Shown in pieces: positions 45,384-57,011 of a stretch of 64,000 bases of DNA. The stretch covers positions 32,268,039 through 32,332,038 of the forward strand of contig NC_080067.1 in assembly GCF_949987535.1 (NCBI RefSeq), in the 5' to 3' direction. The stretch is from Balaenoptera acutorostrata. Taxonomy: Eukaryota; Chordata; Mammalia; Artiodactyla; Balaenopteridae. The position numbers and the translations under genes were made by a program. Below the pieces are notes generated by a model. The model searched no databases. It was not told where the DNA came from and worked only from the letters and a program-made list of their open reading frames with translations. Each line of letters starts with the position of its first letter. The first letter of the stretch is position 1.

Positions 45384-48300
45384 TTAGATTCCATATATAT
45401 GTGTTAGCATATGGTATTTGTTTTTTTCTTTCTGACTTACTTCACTCTGTATGACAGTCTCTAGGTCCATCCACCTCACTACAAATAACTCAGTTTCGTT
45501 CCTTTTTATGGCTAATATTCCGTTGTATATATGTGCCACATCTTCTTTATCCATTCATCTGTTGATAGGCACTTAGGTTGCTTCCATGTCCTGGCTATTG
45601 TAAATAGAGCTGCAGTGAACATTTTGGTACATGACTCTTTTTGAATTATGGTTTTCTCAGGGTATATGCCCAGTAATGGGATTGCTGTGTCATATAGTAG
45701 TTCTATTTTTGGTTTTCTAAGGAACCTCCATACTGTTCTCCATAGTGGCTGTATCAATTTACATTACCACCAACAGTGCAAGAGGGTTCCCTTTCCTCCA
45801 CACCCTCTCCAGCATTTATTGTTTCTAGATTTTTTGATGATGGCCATTGTGACCGGTGTGAGATGATATCTCATTGTAGTTTTGATTTGCATTTCTCTAA
45901 TGATTAATGATGTTGAGCATTCTTTCATGTGTATGTTGGCAACCTGTATATCTTCTTTGGAGAAATGCCTATTTAGGTCTTCTGCCCATTTTTGGATTGG
46001 GTTGTTTGTTTTCTTGATATTGAGCTGCATGAGTTGCTTGTATGTTTTGGAGTTTAATCCTCTGTCAGTTGTTTCATTTGCAAATATTTTCTCCCTTTCT
46101 GAGGGTTGTCTTTTCATCTTGTTTATGGTTTCCTTTCCTGTGCAAAAGCTTTTAAGTTTCATTAGGTCCCATTTGTTTATTATTATTTTTTATTTCCATT
46201 TCTCTAGGAGGTAGATCAAAAAGGATCTTGCTGTGATTTATGTCATACAGTGTTCTGCCTATGTTTTCCTCTAAGAGATTGATGGTGTCTGGCCTTACAT
46301 TTAGGTCTTTAGTCCATTCTGAGTTTATTTTTGTGCATGGTGTTAGGGAGTGTTCTAATTTCATTCTTTTCCATGTAGCTGTCCAGTTTTCCCAGCACCA
46401 CTTATTGAAGAGGCTGTCTTTTCTCCACTGTATACTCTTGCCTCCTTTATCAAAGATAAGGTGACCATATTTGCATGGGTTTATCTCTGGGCTTTCTATC
46501 CTGTTCCATTGATCTATCTTTCTGTTTTTGTGCCAGTACCATATTGTCTTGATTACTGTAGCTTTGTTGTATAGTCTGAAGTCAGGGAGTCTGATTCCCC
46601 CAGCTCCGTTTTTCGTTCTCAAGATTGCGTTGGCTATTCGGGGTCTTTTGTGTTTCCATACAAATTGTGAAATTCTTTGTTCTAGTTCTGTGAAAAATGC
46701 CAGTGGTAGTTTGATAGGGATTGCAGTGAACCTGTAGATTGCTTTCGGTAGTAGAGTCATTTTCACAATGTTGATTCTCCAATCCAAGAACATGGTAAAT
46801 CTCTCCATCTATTTGTATCAGCTTTAATTTCTTTCATCAGTGTCTTATAATTTTCAGCATACAATCTTTTCTCTCCTTAGGTAGGTTTATACCTAGATAT
46901 TTTATTCTTTTTGTTGCAGTGGTAAATGGGAGTGTTTTCTTAATTTCACTTTCAGATTTTTCATCATTAGTGTATAGGAATGCAAGAGACTTCTGTGCAT
47001 TAATTTTACATCTTGCTACTTTACCAAATTCATTGATTAGCTCTAGGAGTTTTCTGGTAGCATCTTTAGGATTCTCTATGTATAGTATCATGCCATGTGC
47101 AAACAGTAACAGCTTTACTTCTTCTTTTCCAATTTGGATTCCTTTTATTTCTTTTTCTACTCTGATTGCTGTGGCTAAAACTTCCAAACTATGTTGAATA
47201 ATAGTGTTGAGAGTGGGCAACCTTGTCTTGTTCCTGATCTTCATGGAAATGGTTTCAGTTTTTCACCATTGAAGATGATGTTGTCTGTGGGTTTGTCATA
47301 TATGGCCTTTATTATGTTGAGGAAAGTTACCTCTATGCCTACTTTCTGGCGGGTTTTATCATAAATGGGTGTTGAATTTTGTCAAAAGATTTATCGGCAT
47401 CTATTGAGATGATCATATGGTTTTTGTCCTTCAATTTGTTAATGTGGTGTATCACATTAATTGTTTTGCATATATTGAAGAATCCTTGCATTCCTGGGAT
47501 AAAACCCACTTGATCATAGTGTATGATCCTTTTAATGTGATGTTGGATTCTGTTTGCTAGTATTTTGTTGAGGATTTTTGCATCTATGTTCATCAGTGAT
47601 ATTGGCCTGTAGTTTTCTTTCTTTGTGACATCTTTGTCTGGTTTTGGTATCAGGGTGATGTTAGCCTCATAGAATGAGTCTGGAGTGTTCCTCCCTCTGT
47701 TATACTTTGGAAGACTTTGAGAAGGATAGGTGTTAGCTCTTCTCTAAATGTTTGATAGAATTCCCCTGTGAAGCCATCTGGTCCTGGGCTTTTGTTTGCT
47801 GGAAGATTTTAAATCACTGTTTCAATTTCAGTGCTTGTGATTGGTCTATTCATATTTTCTATGTCTTTCTGGTTCAGTCTCAGAAGGTTGTGCATCTCTA
47901 AGAATTTGTCCATTTCTTCCAGGTTGTCCATTTTGTTGGCATATAGTTGCTTGTAATAATCTCTCATGATTCTTTATATTTCTGCAGTGTCAGTTATTAC
48001 TTCTCCTTTTTCATTTCTAATTCTATTTATTTGAGTCTTTTCCCTTTTTTTCTTGATAAGTCTGGCTAATGGTTTATCAGTTTTGTTTATCTTCTGAAAT
48101 AACCAGCTTTTAGTTTTATTGATCTTTGCTATCGTTTCCTTCATTTCTTCTTCATTGATTTCTGATCTGATCTTTATGATTTCTTTCCTTCTGCTAAATT
48201 TGAGGGTTTTTTGTTCTTCTTTCTCTAATTGCTTTAGGGGTAAGGTTAGGTTGTTTATTTGAGATGTTTCTTGTTTCTTAAGGTAGGATTGTATTGCTAT

Positions 48301-49195
48301 AAACTTCCCTCTTAGAACTGCTTTTGCTGCATCCCATAGGTTTTGTGTCATTGTGTTTTCATTGTCATTTGTTTCTAGGTATTTTTTGCTTTCCCCTTTG
48401 ATTTATTCAGTGATCTCTTGGTTATTAAGTAGTGTGTTGTTTAGCCTCCATGTGTTTGTATTTCTTACAGATTTTTTCCTGTAATTGATATCTAGTCTCA
48501 AAGCGTTGTGGTCAGAAAAGATACTTGATACGATTTCAATTTTCTTAAATTTATCGAGGCTTGATTTGTGACCCAAGATATGATCTATCCTAGAGAATGT
48601 TCCATGAACACTTGAGAGAATGTGTATTCTGTTGTTTTTGGATGGCATGTCCTATAAATATCAATTAAGTCCATCTTCTTTAATGTATCATTTAAAGCTT
48701 GTGTTTCCTTATTTATTTTCAGGTTGGATGATCTGTCCATTTGTGAAAGTGGGGTGTTAAAGTCCCCTACTATGATTGTGTTACTGTCAATTTCCCCTTT
48801 TATGGCTGTTAGTATTTGCCTTATGTATTGGGGTGCTCCTATGTTGGCTGCACAAATATTTGCAATTGTTATATCATCTTCTTGGATTGATTCCTTGATC
48901 ATTATGTAGTGTCCTACTTTGTCTCTTTTATTAGTCTTTGTTTTAAAGTCTATTTTGTCTGATATAATAATTGCTACTCCAGCTTTCTTTTGATTTCCAC
49001 TTGCATGGAATATCTTTTTCCATCCCCTCACTTTAAGGCTATACCTGTCCCTAGGTGTATAAAGTGTGTCTCTTGTAGACAGCATATATACGGGTCTTGT
49101 TTTTGTATCCATTCAGCCAGTCTGTGTCTTTTGGTTGGAGCATTTAATCCATTTACATTTAAGGTAATTGTTGATATGCATGTTCCTATTACCAT
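45384..49195 (-). pseudogene. L1-C ORF2 relic
   Basis: The ATG is at 49195 and the stop TAA at 45384-45386. The endonuclease part (48585-49112) keeps 'VGDFNTPLS' and 'KKAGVAIIISDKIDF'. The reverse transcriptase motif reads FAHG instead of FADD, so both catalytic aspartates are gone. The C-terminal Cys/His motif is followed by a stop ('[16 protein letters not shown]', then a stop codon at about 45764). At least six frame changes or stops separate the open pieces. Confidence 0.92.
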
Positions 49196-49253
49196 TTTCT
49201 TAATTGTTTTGGGTTTATTATTGTAGGTCTTTCCCTTCCCTTGTGTTTCCTGC

Positions 49254-50145
49254 CTAGAGAAGTTCCTTTAGCATTTGTTGTAAAGCTGGTTTGTTGGTGC
49301 TGAATTCTCTTAGCTTTTGCTTGTCTGTAAAGCTTTTAATTTCTCTGTCAAATCTGAATGAGATCCTTGCTGGGTAAGTAATCTTGGTTGTAGGTTTTTC
49401 TCTTTCATCACTTTAAATATGTCCTGCCACTCCCTTCTGGCTTGCAGAGTTTCTGCTGATAGATCAGCTGTTAACCTTATGGGGATTCCCTTATGTGTTA
49501 TTTGTTGTCTTCCCATCCTGCTTTCAATATTTGTTCTTTGTATTTAATTTCTGGTAGTTTTTTTAATATGTGTCTTGGCATGTTTGTCCTTGGATTTATC
49601 CTGTATGGGACTCTCTGTGCTTCCTGGACTTGATTAACTATTTCCTTTCCCATATTAGGGAAGTTTTCAACTATAATCTCTTCAAATATTTTCTCAGTCA
49701 CTTTCTTTTTCTCTTCTTCTTCTGTGAACCTTATAATTCGATTGTTGGTGCGTTTAATGTTGTCCCAGAGGTCTCTGAGACTGTCCTCAATGCTTTTCAT
49801 TCTTTTTTCTTTATTCTGCTCTTCAGTAGTTATTTCCACTATTTTATCTTCCAGGTCACTTATCCATTCTTCTGCCTCAGTTATTCTGCTATTGATCCCT
49901 TCTAGAGAATTTTTAATATCATTTATTGTGCTGTTCATCACTGTTTGTTTGCTCTTTAATTCTTCTAGGTACTTCTTAAACGTTTCTTTTATTTTCTCCA
50001 TTCTATTTCCAGGATTTTGGATCATCTTTGCTATCATTATTTTGAATTCTTTTTCAGGTAGACTGCCGATTTCCTCTTCATTTGTTAGGTCTAGTGGGTT
50101 TTTGCCTTGATCCTTCATCTGCTGTGTGTTTCTCTGTCTTCTCAT
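49254..50145 (-). pseudogene. L1-C ORF1 relic
   Basis: Starts at an ATG at 50145 and reads 215 codons through the coiled coil and most of the RRM ('IKRTNNRIIRFTEEEEKKK'), then stops at 49498 after a frameshift near 49505. A second frame (49310-49516) carries the C-terminal domain ('DLSAETLQARREWQDIFKVMKEKN') until another indel near 49375, where L1-A has GGGTAGAG and L1-C GGGTAAG. The inherited stop is at 49254-49256. Confidence 0.9.
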
Positions 50146-52110
50146 TTTGCTTAACTTACTGTGTTTGGTGTCTCCTTTTCACAGGCTGCAGGTTCGTAGT
50201 TTCCGTTGTTTTTGGTTTCTGTCCCCAGTGGCTAAGGTTGGTTCAGTGGGTTTTGTAGGCTTCCTGGTGTAGGGGACTAGTGCCTGTGTTCTGGTGGATG
50301 ACGCTGGATCTTGTCTTTCTGTTCGGCAGGTCCCTGTTTGGTGGTGTGTTTTGAGGTGTCTGTGGCCTTATTATGATTTTAGTCAGCCTCTGTGCTAATG
50401 GATGGGGTTGTGTTCTTGTCTTGCTAATTGTTTTGCATACGGTGTCCTGCACTGTAGCTTGCTGGTCGTTGAGTGGAGCTGGGTCTTGGCATTGAGATGG
50501 AGATCTCTGGGAGATTTTCGCCGTTTGATATTACGTGGAGCTGGGAGGTCTCTTGTGGACAGTGTCCTGAACTTGGCTCTCCCACCTCAGTGGCACAGCC
50601 CTGATGCCTGGCTGGAGCACCAGGAGCCTGTCCTCCACATGACTCAGAATAAAAGGGAGAAAAAAAAAGAAAGAAAGAAGATAAAATAAAGTAAAATAAA
50701 ATAAAGTTATTAAAATAAAAAATAATTATTAAGAAAAAAAATTTTTTTAAGTAAAAAAAAAAAAAAACGAACAGAGAGAACCCTAGGACAAATGGTAAAA
50801 GCAAAGCTATACAGACAAAATCACACACAGGAGTATATACATGCACACTCACAAAATGAGAAAAAGGGGAAGAAATATATATATCGTTGCTCCCAAAGTC
50901 CACCTACTCAATTTGGGATGATTCATTGTCTCTTCAGGTATTCCACAGATGCAGGTACATCAAGTAGATTGTGGAGATTTAATCCGCTGCTCATGAAGCT
51001 GCTGGGAGATATTTCCCTTTCTGTTCTTTGTTCACACAGATCCTGGGGTTCAGCTTTTGATTTGGACCCGCCTCTGCGTGTAGGTTGCCTGAGGGTGTCT
51101 GTTCTTCGCTCAGACAGGACGAGGTTAAAGGAGCAGCTGATTTGGGGGCTCTGGCTCACTCAGGTTGGGGGGAGGGAGGGGTACAGAGTGCAGGGTGAGC
51201 CTGCGGTGGCAGAGGCCAACCTGACGTTGCAGTAGCATGAGGCGCACCATGCGTTCTCCCGGGGAAGTTGTCCCTGGATCATGGGACCCTGGCAGTGGCG
51301 GGCTGCACAGGCTCCCGGGAGGGGATGTGTGGAGAGTAACCTGTGCTTGCACACAGGCTTCTGGGTGGTGGCAGCAGCAGCCTTAGCATCTCATGCCCGT
51401 CTCTGGGGTCCACGCTGATAGCCGCGCCTTGCACCCGTATCTGGAGCTCCTTTAAGCAGTGCTCTTAATCCCCTCTCCTCGCACACCAGGAATGAAAGAG
51501 GCAAGAAAAAGCCTCTTGTCTCTTCTGCAGCTCCAGACTTTTCCCCTGACTCCCTCCTGGCTAGCTGTGGTGCACTAGCCCCCTTCAGGCTGTGTTCACA
51601 CAGCCAACCCCAGTCCTCTCCCTGGGATCTGATCTCTGAAGCCCAAACCTCAGCTCCCAGTTGCCGCGCACCCTGGCAGGTGAGCAGACAAGCCTCTCGG
51701 GCTGGTGAGTGTTGGTCAGCACTGATCTTCTGTGCGGGAATCTCTCCGCTTTGCCCTCCGCACCCCTGTTGCTGCACTCTCCTCCTTGGCTCCGAAGCTT
51801 CCCCGTCTGCCACCCGCCATCTCCACCCGCAAAGGGGCTTCCTAGTGTGTGGAAACCTTTCCTCCTTCACAGCTCCCTCCCACTGGTGCTGGTCCTGTCT
51901 GTATTCTTTTGTCTCTGTTTTTTCTTTTTTTTTTTTGCCCTACCCAGGTACATGGGGAGTTTCTTGCCTTTTGGGAGGTCTGAGGTCTTCTGCCAGTGTT
52001 CAGTTGGTGTTCTGTTGGAGTTGTACCACATGTAGATGTATTTCTGATGTATTTGTGGGGAGGAAGGTGATCTCTGTGTCTTACTCTTGTGCCATCTTGA
52101 AGCTCCCTTC
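50146..52110 (-). promoter_or_regulatory. L1-C 5' UTR
   Basis: Same class as L1-A, with partial CpG loss. It has an A-rich block at 50650-50768 and a hairpin at about 51495-51525 with one mismatch. The 5' end carries CAAGATGGC (in sense; plus-strand GCCATCTTG at 52091-52099), the YY1-type motif. Confidence 0.8.
50650..50768. repeat. A-rich block in the L1-C 5' UTR
   Basis: AAAAT/AAAG words and two A-runs on the plus strand, expanded relative to L1-A. Confidence 0.85.
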
Positions 52111-52499
52111 TCTAATTATTTCTTGATAGTGTAATTAAAATTAGTATTTGTTTATTAATCTTGTTTAACTTCACTGAACTCTTATTCATACTACTAATTT
52201 ATCTTCACTTTCTTTTGGGTTTTCTATGTAAATTATCATATATTCTGCAAATAATGTTTATTTTCTTATAACATTTTACAAAATCTTTTTATTTCATATT
52301 TTTTAGGGAACTTCAAAACAATGTTGAATAGAAATATGATACTAGGAATCTTCATTTTTTTTGGTTTTTCACAGAAAGTTCTTAAAGCTTCATCATTAAG
52401 GTGATATTTGATATTTTCTGTGAGATCGTGATAGATATATTAATCTAGTTAAGGAAATGCTCATTTAGTCCTAGTTTGCTAATGTTATTTATTTTTTGT
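52111..52499 (-). mobile_element. L1-X, last part
   Basis: The ORF2 relic resumes after L1-C: 'tgggttttctatgtaaatta', 'atattctgcaaataatgttt', 'caatgttgaatagaaatatg' and 'tcctagtttgctaatgttat' match successive antisense reverse-transcriptase segments of old L1. It ends where the 3' part of L1-D starts; the exact joint is unclear. Confidence 0.65.
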
Positions 52500-52643
52500 T
52501 ACCATCATTCATTTGTTTTATTTTTTAGATTCCATGTTAAGTGATAGCATACAGTATTTGTCTTTCTGTAGTCTGACTTATTTCACTGAGAATAATACCC
52601 TCCAGGTCCATCCATGTTGTTGCAAATGGCAAAAATATTCCAT

Positions 52644-52649
<6 letters not shown>

Positions 52650-52722
<73 letters not shown>
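52650..52722. repeat. (AT)n microsatellite inside L1-D
   Basis: About 70 bases of near-perfect AT repeat with one ATAC interruption. It sits where other L1 copies have a short 'tatatat' before 'gccacatcttctttatccat', so it grew from an internal seed. Confidence 0.95.
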
Positions 52723-52725
<3 letters not shown>

Positions 52726-55700
52726 CCACATCTTCTTTAACCATTCATCTGTTAATGGTCACTTATACTGCTTCCATATCTTGGCTATTGTAAATAATGC
52801 TGCTGTGAACATCGGGGTGTATGTGTCTTTTCGAATTAGGGTGTTTATTTTCTTCAGATGTATACCCAGAAATGGAATTGCTGGATCACATGGTAGTTCT
52901 ATTTTTAGTTTTTTGAGGAAACTCCATACTGTTTCCCATAGTGGCTGCACCAATTTACATTCCCACCAACAGTGCACAAGTGTTCCCTTTTCTCCCCATC
53001 CTGACAACATTTGTTATTTGTGGTCTTTTTGATGATAGTCATTCTGACAAGTGTGAGGTAATATATCATTGTGGTGTTGATTTGCATTCCTGTGATGATA
53101 GGTGATGTTGAGCATCTTTTCATGTGCCTGTTGGCCATCTCTATGTCTTCTTTGGAGAAAAATGTCTAATTCAGGTCTTTGCCCATTTTTAATTTGGTTG
53201 TTTGGTATTTTTGATATTGAGTTTTATGAGTTGTTTATATATTTTGGATATTAACCCCTTATTGGTTATATCATTCATTTGTAAATATTTTCTCACATTC
53301 AGTAGATTCTTTTTGTTTTGTTGATGGTTTCCTTTGCTGTGCAAAAGTTTTTAAGTTTAATTAGGTCCCATTTGTTTATTTCTGCTTTTGTTTTCTTTGC
53401 CTTAGGACACAGATCCAAAAAAATATTGCTACTATTTATGTCAAAGAATGTTCTACCTATGATTTCTTGTGGGAGTTTTTGGTTTCTGGTCTTAAATTTA
53501 GGTCTTTAATCCATTTTGAGTTTATTTTTGTATATGCTGTGAGAAAATGTTGTAATTTTATATGTAGTTGACTAATTTTCACAGCACCACTTACTAAAGA
53601 AACTTTCTTTGCTCCATTGTATATTCTTGCCTCATTGACATAAATTAATTGACCATGAGTGCATGGCTTTATTTCTGGGCTCTCTATTCTGTTCCACTGA
53701 TCTATGTGTCTGTTTTTGTGCCAGTATCCTACTGTTTTGATTACTGTGACTTTGCAGTATAGTCGGAAGTTAGGGATTGTTATACCTCACCTGTGGCTCT
53801 GCTCTTCTTTCTCAAGATTTTTTTGGCTTTTCAAGGTCTTTTGTGGTTACATACAAATTTTAAAATTATTTGTTCTAGTTCTGTGAAAAATGCTATCGTT
53901 TTTTTGATAGGGATTGCATTGAATCTGTAGATTGCCATGGGTAGTATGATCATTTTAACAATATTAATTCTTCCAATCCATGAATACAGTATATCTTTCT
54001 ATTTATTTGTGTCATCCACATTTTCTTTCATTAGTGTCCTATAGTTTTCCAAGTGTAAGTCTTTTATCTCCTTAGGTAGGTCTATTCCTATGTGTATTAT
54101 TTTATTTTTTTAAATGATTATAAATGGGATTGTTTCCTTAATTTCTCTTTCTGATAGTTTATTGTTGGTATATAGAAATGAAACAGATTTCTGTGTATTA
54201 ATTTTGTATACTGCAACTTTATTGAATTCATTGATGAGCTCTAGTAGATTTTGGTGGCATCTTTAGGATTTTCTATATATAGCATCATGTCATCCACAGT
54301 GACAGTTGTACTTCTCCCCTTGCAATTTTGATTCCTTTTTCTTCTCTGATTTCTGTGGTTAGGACTTCCAATACTATGTTAAATAAAAGTGGTGAGAGTG
54401 GGCATCCTTGTCTTGTACCTGATCTTAGGGAAAATGCTTTTTTATATTGAGGTATGTTCCCTCTGTACCCAATTTGTGGTGAGTTTTTATCAAAAATGGA
54501 TGTTGAATTTTATCAAAAACTTTGTCTGCATCTATTGAGATGATCATATGGCCTTTACTCTTTAATTTGTTAATATGGTGTACCGTATTGATTGATTTGC
54601 AGATATTGAACCATTCTTGCATCCCTGGGATAAATCAACTTGATCACAGTATATGATCCTTCTAATGTATTTTTGGATTCGTTTTGCAAATATTTTGTTT
54701 AGGATTTTTGCATCTACATTCATCACTGATATTGGCCTGTAATTTTGCTTTTCTGTGATATCATTGTTTGGTTTTTGTATCAAGGTATTGCTGGCCTCAT
54801 AGAATGAGTTTGGAAGTGTTATTTCCTCTGCAATTTAAGGATGGGTGTTAACTCTTCTTTAAATATTTGGTAGAATTCACCCTGATGCCATCTGGTCATA
54901 GATTTTTGTTTGCTGGGGGTTTTATTTTGTTTTCTGATTCAATTTTGTTACTGGTAATTAGTCTCTTTATATATTATTTTTCTTCCTTGTTCAGTCTTGG
55001 GAGATTGTATATTTCTGGGATTTGTCCCTTTCTTCTAGGTTGTCCATTTTATTGGCATATAGTTATTCATAGTAACCTCTTATGATCATTTGTATTTTTG
55101 TGGTGTCAGTTATAATTTCTCCTTTTTCATTTCTGATTTTACTGATTTGGCCCTCCTTCTTTTTTTCTTAATGAGTCTGGCTAAAGGTTTATCAATTTTG
55201 TTTGTCTTTTCACAAAACCAGCTCTTAGTTTTATTGATCTGTTCTATTTTTTTTTAGTCTCTATTTCATTTATTTCTGCTCTAATCTTTATGATTTCTTT
55301 CCTTCTACTAAGTTTGGGTTTTGTTTATTCTTCTTTTCTAGTTCCTTTAGGTGTAAGGTTAGGTTGTTTATTTGGGATTTTTCTTGCTTGTATTGCTATA
55401 AACTTCCCTCTTAGAACTGCTTTTGCTGAGTACCATAGATTTTGGATCTTTGGGTTTTCTTTTTTATTTGTCTCCAGGCATTTTTGGACTTCTTTGATTT
55501 CTTCAGTTATCCATTTTTTGTTTAGTAGCATATTGTTTAACGTCCATGTGTTTGAGTTTTTTGCAGTTTTTTTTTCCCCTGTAGTTGATTTCTAGTCTCT
55601 TTACTCTGTGGTCAGGAAAGAAGCTTGGTATGATTTCAGTTTTCTTGAATTTACTTGGGCTTGTTTTGTGGCCTAGCATGTGGTCTATCCTGGAGAATGT

Positions 55701-55752
55701 TCCATATGCACTTGAAAAGAATGTGTATTCTGCTGCTTTTGGGTGGAATGTT

Positions 55753-55794
55753 TTATATATATATACGTATACACACACACACACACACATATAT
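55753..55794. repeat. (TA)n/(CA)n microsatellite inside L1-D
   Basis: A TA run passing into a CA run inside the endonuclease coding region. Other L1 copies have a short 'tcctataaatatc' here. Confidence 0.9.
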
Positions 55795-56214
55795 GAATAG
55801 AACAAATGAACATATAAGGTAATCTGTTCTAATGTGTCATTTAAAGCCAGTGTTTCCTTATTGATTTTCTGTGTAGATGATCTGTACACTGATGTAAGTG
55901 GGGTATTAAAGTCCCCTATTATTGTGTTACTGTCAATTTCTCCCATTATGTCTGTTAACATTTGCTTTATGTATGTTGGGTGCATGTATGTTTACAATTG
56001 TTATATCTTCTTCTAGGATTGATCCCTTAATCATTATGTAGTGTCCTTCTTTGTCTCTTGTAACAGTCCTTGTTCTAAAGCCTATTTTGTCTGATATGAG
56101 TATTGCTACTTCAGCTTTCTTTTGATTTCCATTTGCACTGAAGACTTTTTCCATACCCTCACTTTCAGGCTGTGTGTGTTTTTAGATATGAATTGAGTCT
56201 CTTATAGGCAACAT

Positions 56215-56252
<38 letters not shown>

Positions 56253-56261
56253 ATACACACA
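56215..56261. repeat. (CA)n microsatellite abutting the DNA transposon
   Basis: About 45 bases of CA with two CATA interruptions, grown from the 'gcatatata' position of the L1 endonuclease sequence. Its complement (TG)n lies on the far side of the transposon. Confidence 0.93.
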
Positions 56262-56745
56262 CAGTAAGTTCCCTACATATGAACACATTTCTTTCCAAGA
56301 GTACATTCATAAGTCCAATTTGTTCGTAAGTCCAACAAAGTTAGCCTAGGTACCCAACTAACACAATTGGCTATATAGTACTGTACTGTAATAGGTTTAT
56401 AATACTTTTCACACAAATAATACATTAAAAAAACAAAGAAAAATAAAGAAAACATTTTTAATGTTACAGTACATTACCTTGAAAAGTACAGTAGTACCAG
56501 CTACATCACTGCTGCTTTTACACTTGCTTCCTGACATCCTGGGCTTGAAACAAAGATACTGTACTACTGTACTCTATACAGTATTGTACAGCAAAATACA
56601 CAAAAGCACAACCACTTGTGGAGGATGCACACACATGGCAATGTACGCCAGTCACGTGAGCTAACTTACATGACTGGACATATGAACACACATTTGTATC
56701 TTTGAAAGTGCACAGCTTGGAGGTTCGAATGTAGGGGACTTACTG
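56262..56745. mobile_element. TcMar/Tigger-like non-autonomous DNA transposon with terminal inverted repeats
   Basis: A 484 bp element with 23 bp terminal inverted repeats: left 56262-56284 'cagtaagttccctacatatg...', right 56723-56745, whose complement reads 'cagtaagtcccctacattcg...'. Only about three positions differ. A subterminal repeat 'aagtccaatttgttcgtaag' lies inside the left end. No transposase frame is present. The CAGT start and length suggest a pogo/Tigger-related MITE; the exact family is uncertain. A TA target duplication is not visible because both flanks are dinucleotide repeats. Confidence 0.75.
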
Positions 56746-56771
56746 TGTGTTTGTGTGTGTGTGTGTGTGTG
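56746..56771. repeat. (TG)n microsatellite at the right edge of the DNA transposon
   Basis: TG repeats with one TTTG interruption, complementary to the (CA)n at 56215-56261. Confidence 0.92.
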
Positions 56772-56826
56772 CATGTGCACGCAAACGTGTGCACACACGT
56801 ATCTCTTGTTTTTTATCCATTCAGCA
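56772..56826 (-). mobile_element. L1-D, short endonuclease segment between insertions
   Basis: 'gtatctcttgttttttatcc' and 'attcagc' continue the endonuclease sequence of L1-D (compare 'gggtcttgtttttgtatcca' in the other copies). L1-E interrupts it directly afterwards. Confidence 0.75.
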
Positions 56827-57011
56827 TCTTTATGTATTTTTTTTATTAGCTATCTACTTTATACATATTAATGTATATATGTCAATCCCAATCTCCCAAT
56901 TCGTCTCACCAATCCCCCCATCCCCCACTTTCACCCCTTGGTGTCTATACATTTGTTGTCTATATCTGTCTCTATTTCTGCCTTGCAAACTTGTTCATCT
57001 GTACCATTTTT

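Larger units (their letters stand above)
44997..52110 (-). mobile_element. L1-C: full-length LINE-1 inserted in L1-X
   Basis: About 7.1 kb with A-tail, 3' UTR, ORF2, ORF1 and a 1.97 kb 5' UTR of the L1-A class. The target duplication TCTAATTAT is at 44988-44996 and 52111-52119. The 5' UTR has the 366 bp segment only once. ORF decay is intermediate between L1-A and L1-B. Confidence 0.94.
52500..56214 (-). mobile_element. L1-D: older LINE-1, 3' and central part
   Basis: Antisense ORF2 from the C-terminus (stop near 52525) to the endonuclease, clearly more diverged than L1-A, -B or -C. No A-tail or 3' UTR is seen at its left edge, so it is cut or joined there to L1-X. It continues after a DNA transposon and L1-E at 62800-64000. 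Confidence 0.88.
52525..56214 (-). pseudogene. L1-D ORF2 relic
   Basis: Open pieces: C-terminal (52759-53138), reverse transcriptase (54425-54783, '[22 protein letters not shown]'), and endonuclease (55503-56154, '[15 protein letters not shown]', 'IGDFNTPLTS', 'RIDHMLGHK'). The FADD region near 54290 has an in-place deletion so the motif is damaged. Two dinucleotide repeats have grown inside it (52650-52722 and 55753-55794). Many frameshifts; non-functional. Confidence 0.85.

Noticed and set aside
51391..51870. 159-codon sense-strand frame in the L1-C 5' UTR, related to 15817-16107 in L1-A
   Set aside because: Also starts at a GTG codon; the L1-A version is much shorter, and no domain is recognisable. 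Treated as chance in a GC-rich 5' UTR.
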